From positions 124,001 to 188,000 of the forward strand of contig NZ_JALHLE010000005.1 of assembly GCF_022832385.1 (NCBI RefSeq): 64,000 bases of DNA. Reading direction: 5' to 3'. This DNA is from Novosphingobium album (ex Hu et al. 2023) (GTDB taxonomy: Bacteria > Pseudomonadota > Alphaproteobacteria > Sphingomonadales > Sphingomonadaceae). The notes under the pieces are model-generated. The model was not told where the DNA came from. It was given only the letters and a program-made list of their open reading frames with translations, and did not search any database. The position numbers and the translations under genes were made by a program. Below, piece after piece: positions 63,481 to 64,000 of the stretch (the first letter of the stretch is position 1; the number at the start of each line of letters is the position of its first letter).

Positions 63481-64000
63481 TCAATCGACGTCCTCGACCT
63501 CGACCTTCTCGCCGGTCACGCGTTGCGAGAGCGCGGCGGCCATGAACGGATCGAGTTCGCCGTCGAGCACATCGTCCGGCGCGGTCGATACAACGCCGGT
63601 ACGCAGGTCCTTCACCTGCTGATAGGGCTGCAGCACGTAGGAGCGGATCTGATGGCCCCAGCCGATGTCGCTCTTGCTGGCGTGCTCGGCGCTGGCGGCT
63701 TCCTCGCGGCGGCGCATCTCTTCCTCGAACATGCGCGACTTGAGCATGCCCATGGCGATTTCGCGGTTCTTGTGCTGCGAACGGTCGATCTGGCTGGCCA
63801 CCACAATGCCCGTCGGCTGGTGGGTGATGCGCACGGCCGAGTCGGTCGTGTTGACGTGCTGACCGCCCGCACCCGAGGCGCGGTAGGTATCGATCTTGAG
63901 GTCGGCCGGGTTGATGTCGATCTCGAAAGTATCGTCGATCACCGGATAGACCCACACCGACGAGAAGCTGGTGTGGCGACGCGCGGAACTATCGTAAGGG
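63481..64000 (-). CDS. prfB: peptide chain release factor 2 (3' part, runs off the window)
   Basis: The C-terminal 170 or so residues of RF2, which ends translation at UGA and UAA. The catalytic GGQ is in [19 protein letters not shown]; upstream, across the GTG at 63957, the frame continues as [20 protein letters not shown] to the window end, so the gene start lies beyond 64000. The final [21 protein letters not shown] is canonical. Because the 5' end is missing I cannot see whether a programmed frameshift site exists; many alphaproteobacteria lack it. Confidence 0.96.
   Translation of the reverse strand, partial: PYDSSARRHTSFSSVWVYPVIDDTFEIDINPADLKIDTYRASGAGGQHVNTTDSAVRITHQPTGIVVASQIDRSQHKNREIAMGMLKSRMFEEEMRRREEAASAEHASKSDIGWGHQIRSYVLQPYQQVKDLRTGVVSTAPDDVLDGELDPFMAAALSQRVTGEKVEVEDVD

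Overview
This window looks like a chromosomal backbone segment of an alphaproteobacterium, most likely of the order Sphingomonadales (Novosphingobium/Sphingobium-like). The evidence is high GC with strong third-position GC, a 14-gene nuo operon followed by birA, coaX, rnj and a DUF1467 gene, a ppiD-trpE-trpG-trpD-trpC-moaC-moeA-lexA block next to comEC, gltX and gltA, an alphaproteobacterial GTTC-N7-GTTC LexA box, and the palindromic repeat CCTTCGACAAGCTCAGG that I associate with sphingomonad genomes. The genus is an inference. Nothing resembles a prophage or a large island; the only mobile-like sequence is a 268-bp MITE.

Layout. 1-3177 (+): phosphonate catabolism (DUF5690 transporter-like protein, FAD amine oxidoreductase, PhnX), then tRNA-Arg(CCU). 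3347-4959 (-): grxC, a nitrilase-family amidase and a DUF1178 protein. 4992-5591 (+): a small heat-shock gene with a likely RpoH promoter and a ROSE-type RNA thermometer. 5829-8111 (+): a chemoreceptor and a periplasmic TonB-C protein. 8204-11245 (-): pyrG, secG, tpiA. 11600-20828 (+): ppiD, the trp genes with a lipoprotein gene inserted after trpE, moaC, moeA, lexA. 20853-23045 (-): comEC. 23076-25814 (+): gltX, gltA. 25897-29002 (-): a cytochrome c, a SHOCT membrane protein and a class A penicillin-binding protein. 29060-29327: the MITE.

29460-36610 is the least explained part: a leftward cluster of four genes (a degenerate Hpt-like protein, a membrane protein, a helical protein and a histidine-kinase-like ATPase) runs divergently from a 970-residue membrane-anchored coiled-coil protein. 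The kinase-like protein has Pro, and the Hpt-like protein has Met, where the phospho-accepting His should be. CtrA-like sites lie upstream of two of the transcription starts. I read this as a candidate polarity or cell-cycle module built from non-phosphorylatable parts, and it is the best candidate here for an undescribed system.

36854-55139 (-): DUF1467, rnj, coaX, birA and nuoN through nuoA, with an NTF2/SnoaL-like gene and a 66-residue membrane protein inserted between nuoD and nuoE. 55605-64000: a thiolase, a second chemoreceptor, an SH3 protein, a D-2-hydroxyacid dehydrogenase, a DUF805 protein whose start codon sits in the loop of a perfect 12-bp hairpin, a nitronate-monooxygenase-like protein with a cysteine-rich C-terminal extension, a predicted lipoprotein methyltransferase and the 3' part of prfB.

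Most genes are housekeeping: respiration (complex I, citrate synthase), tryptophan and molybdenum-cofactor synthesis, nucleotide synthesis, translation and RNA decay. Stop/start overlaps (ATGA, GTGA, TTGA, TGATG) are frequent and indicate translational coupling.
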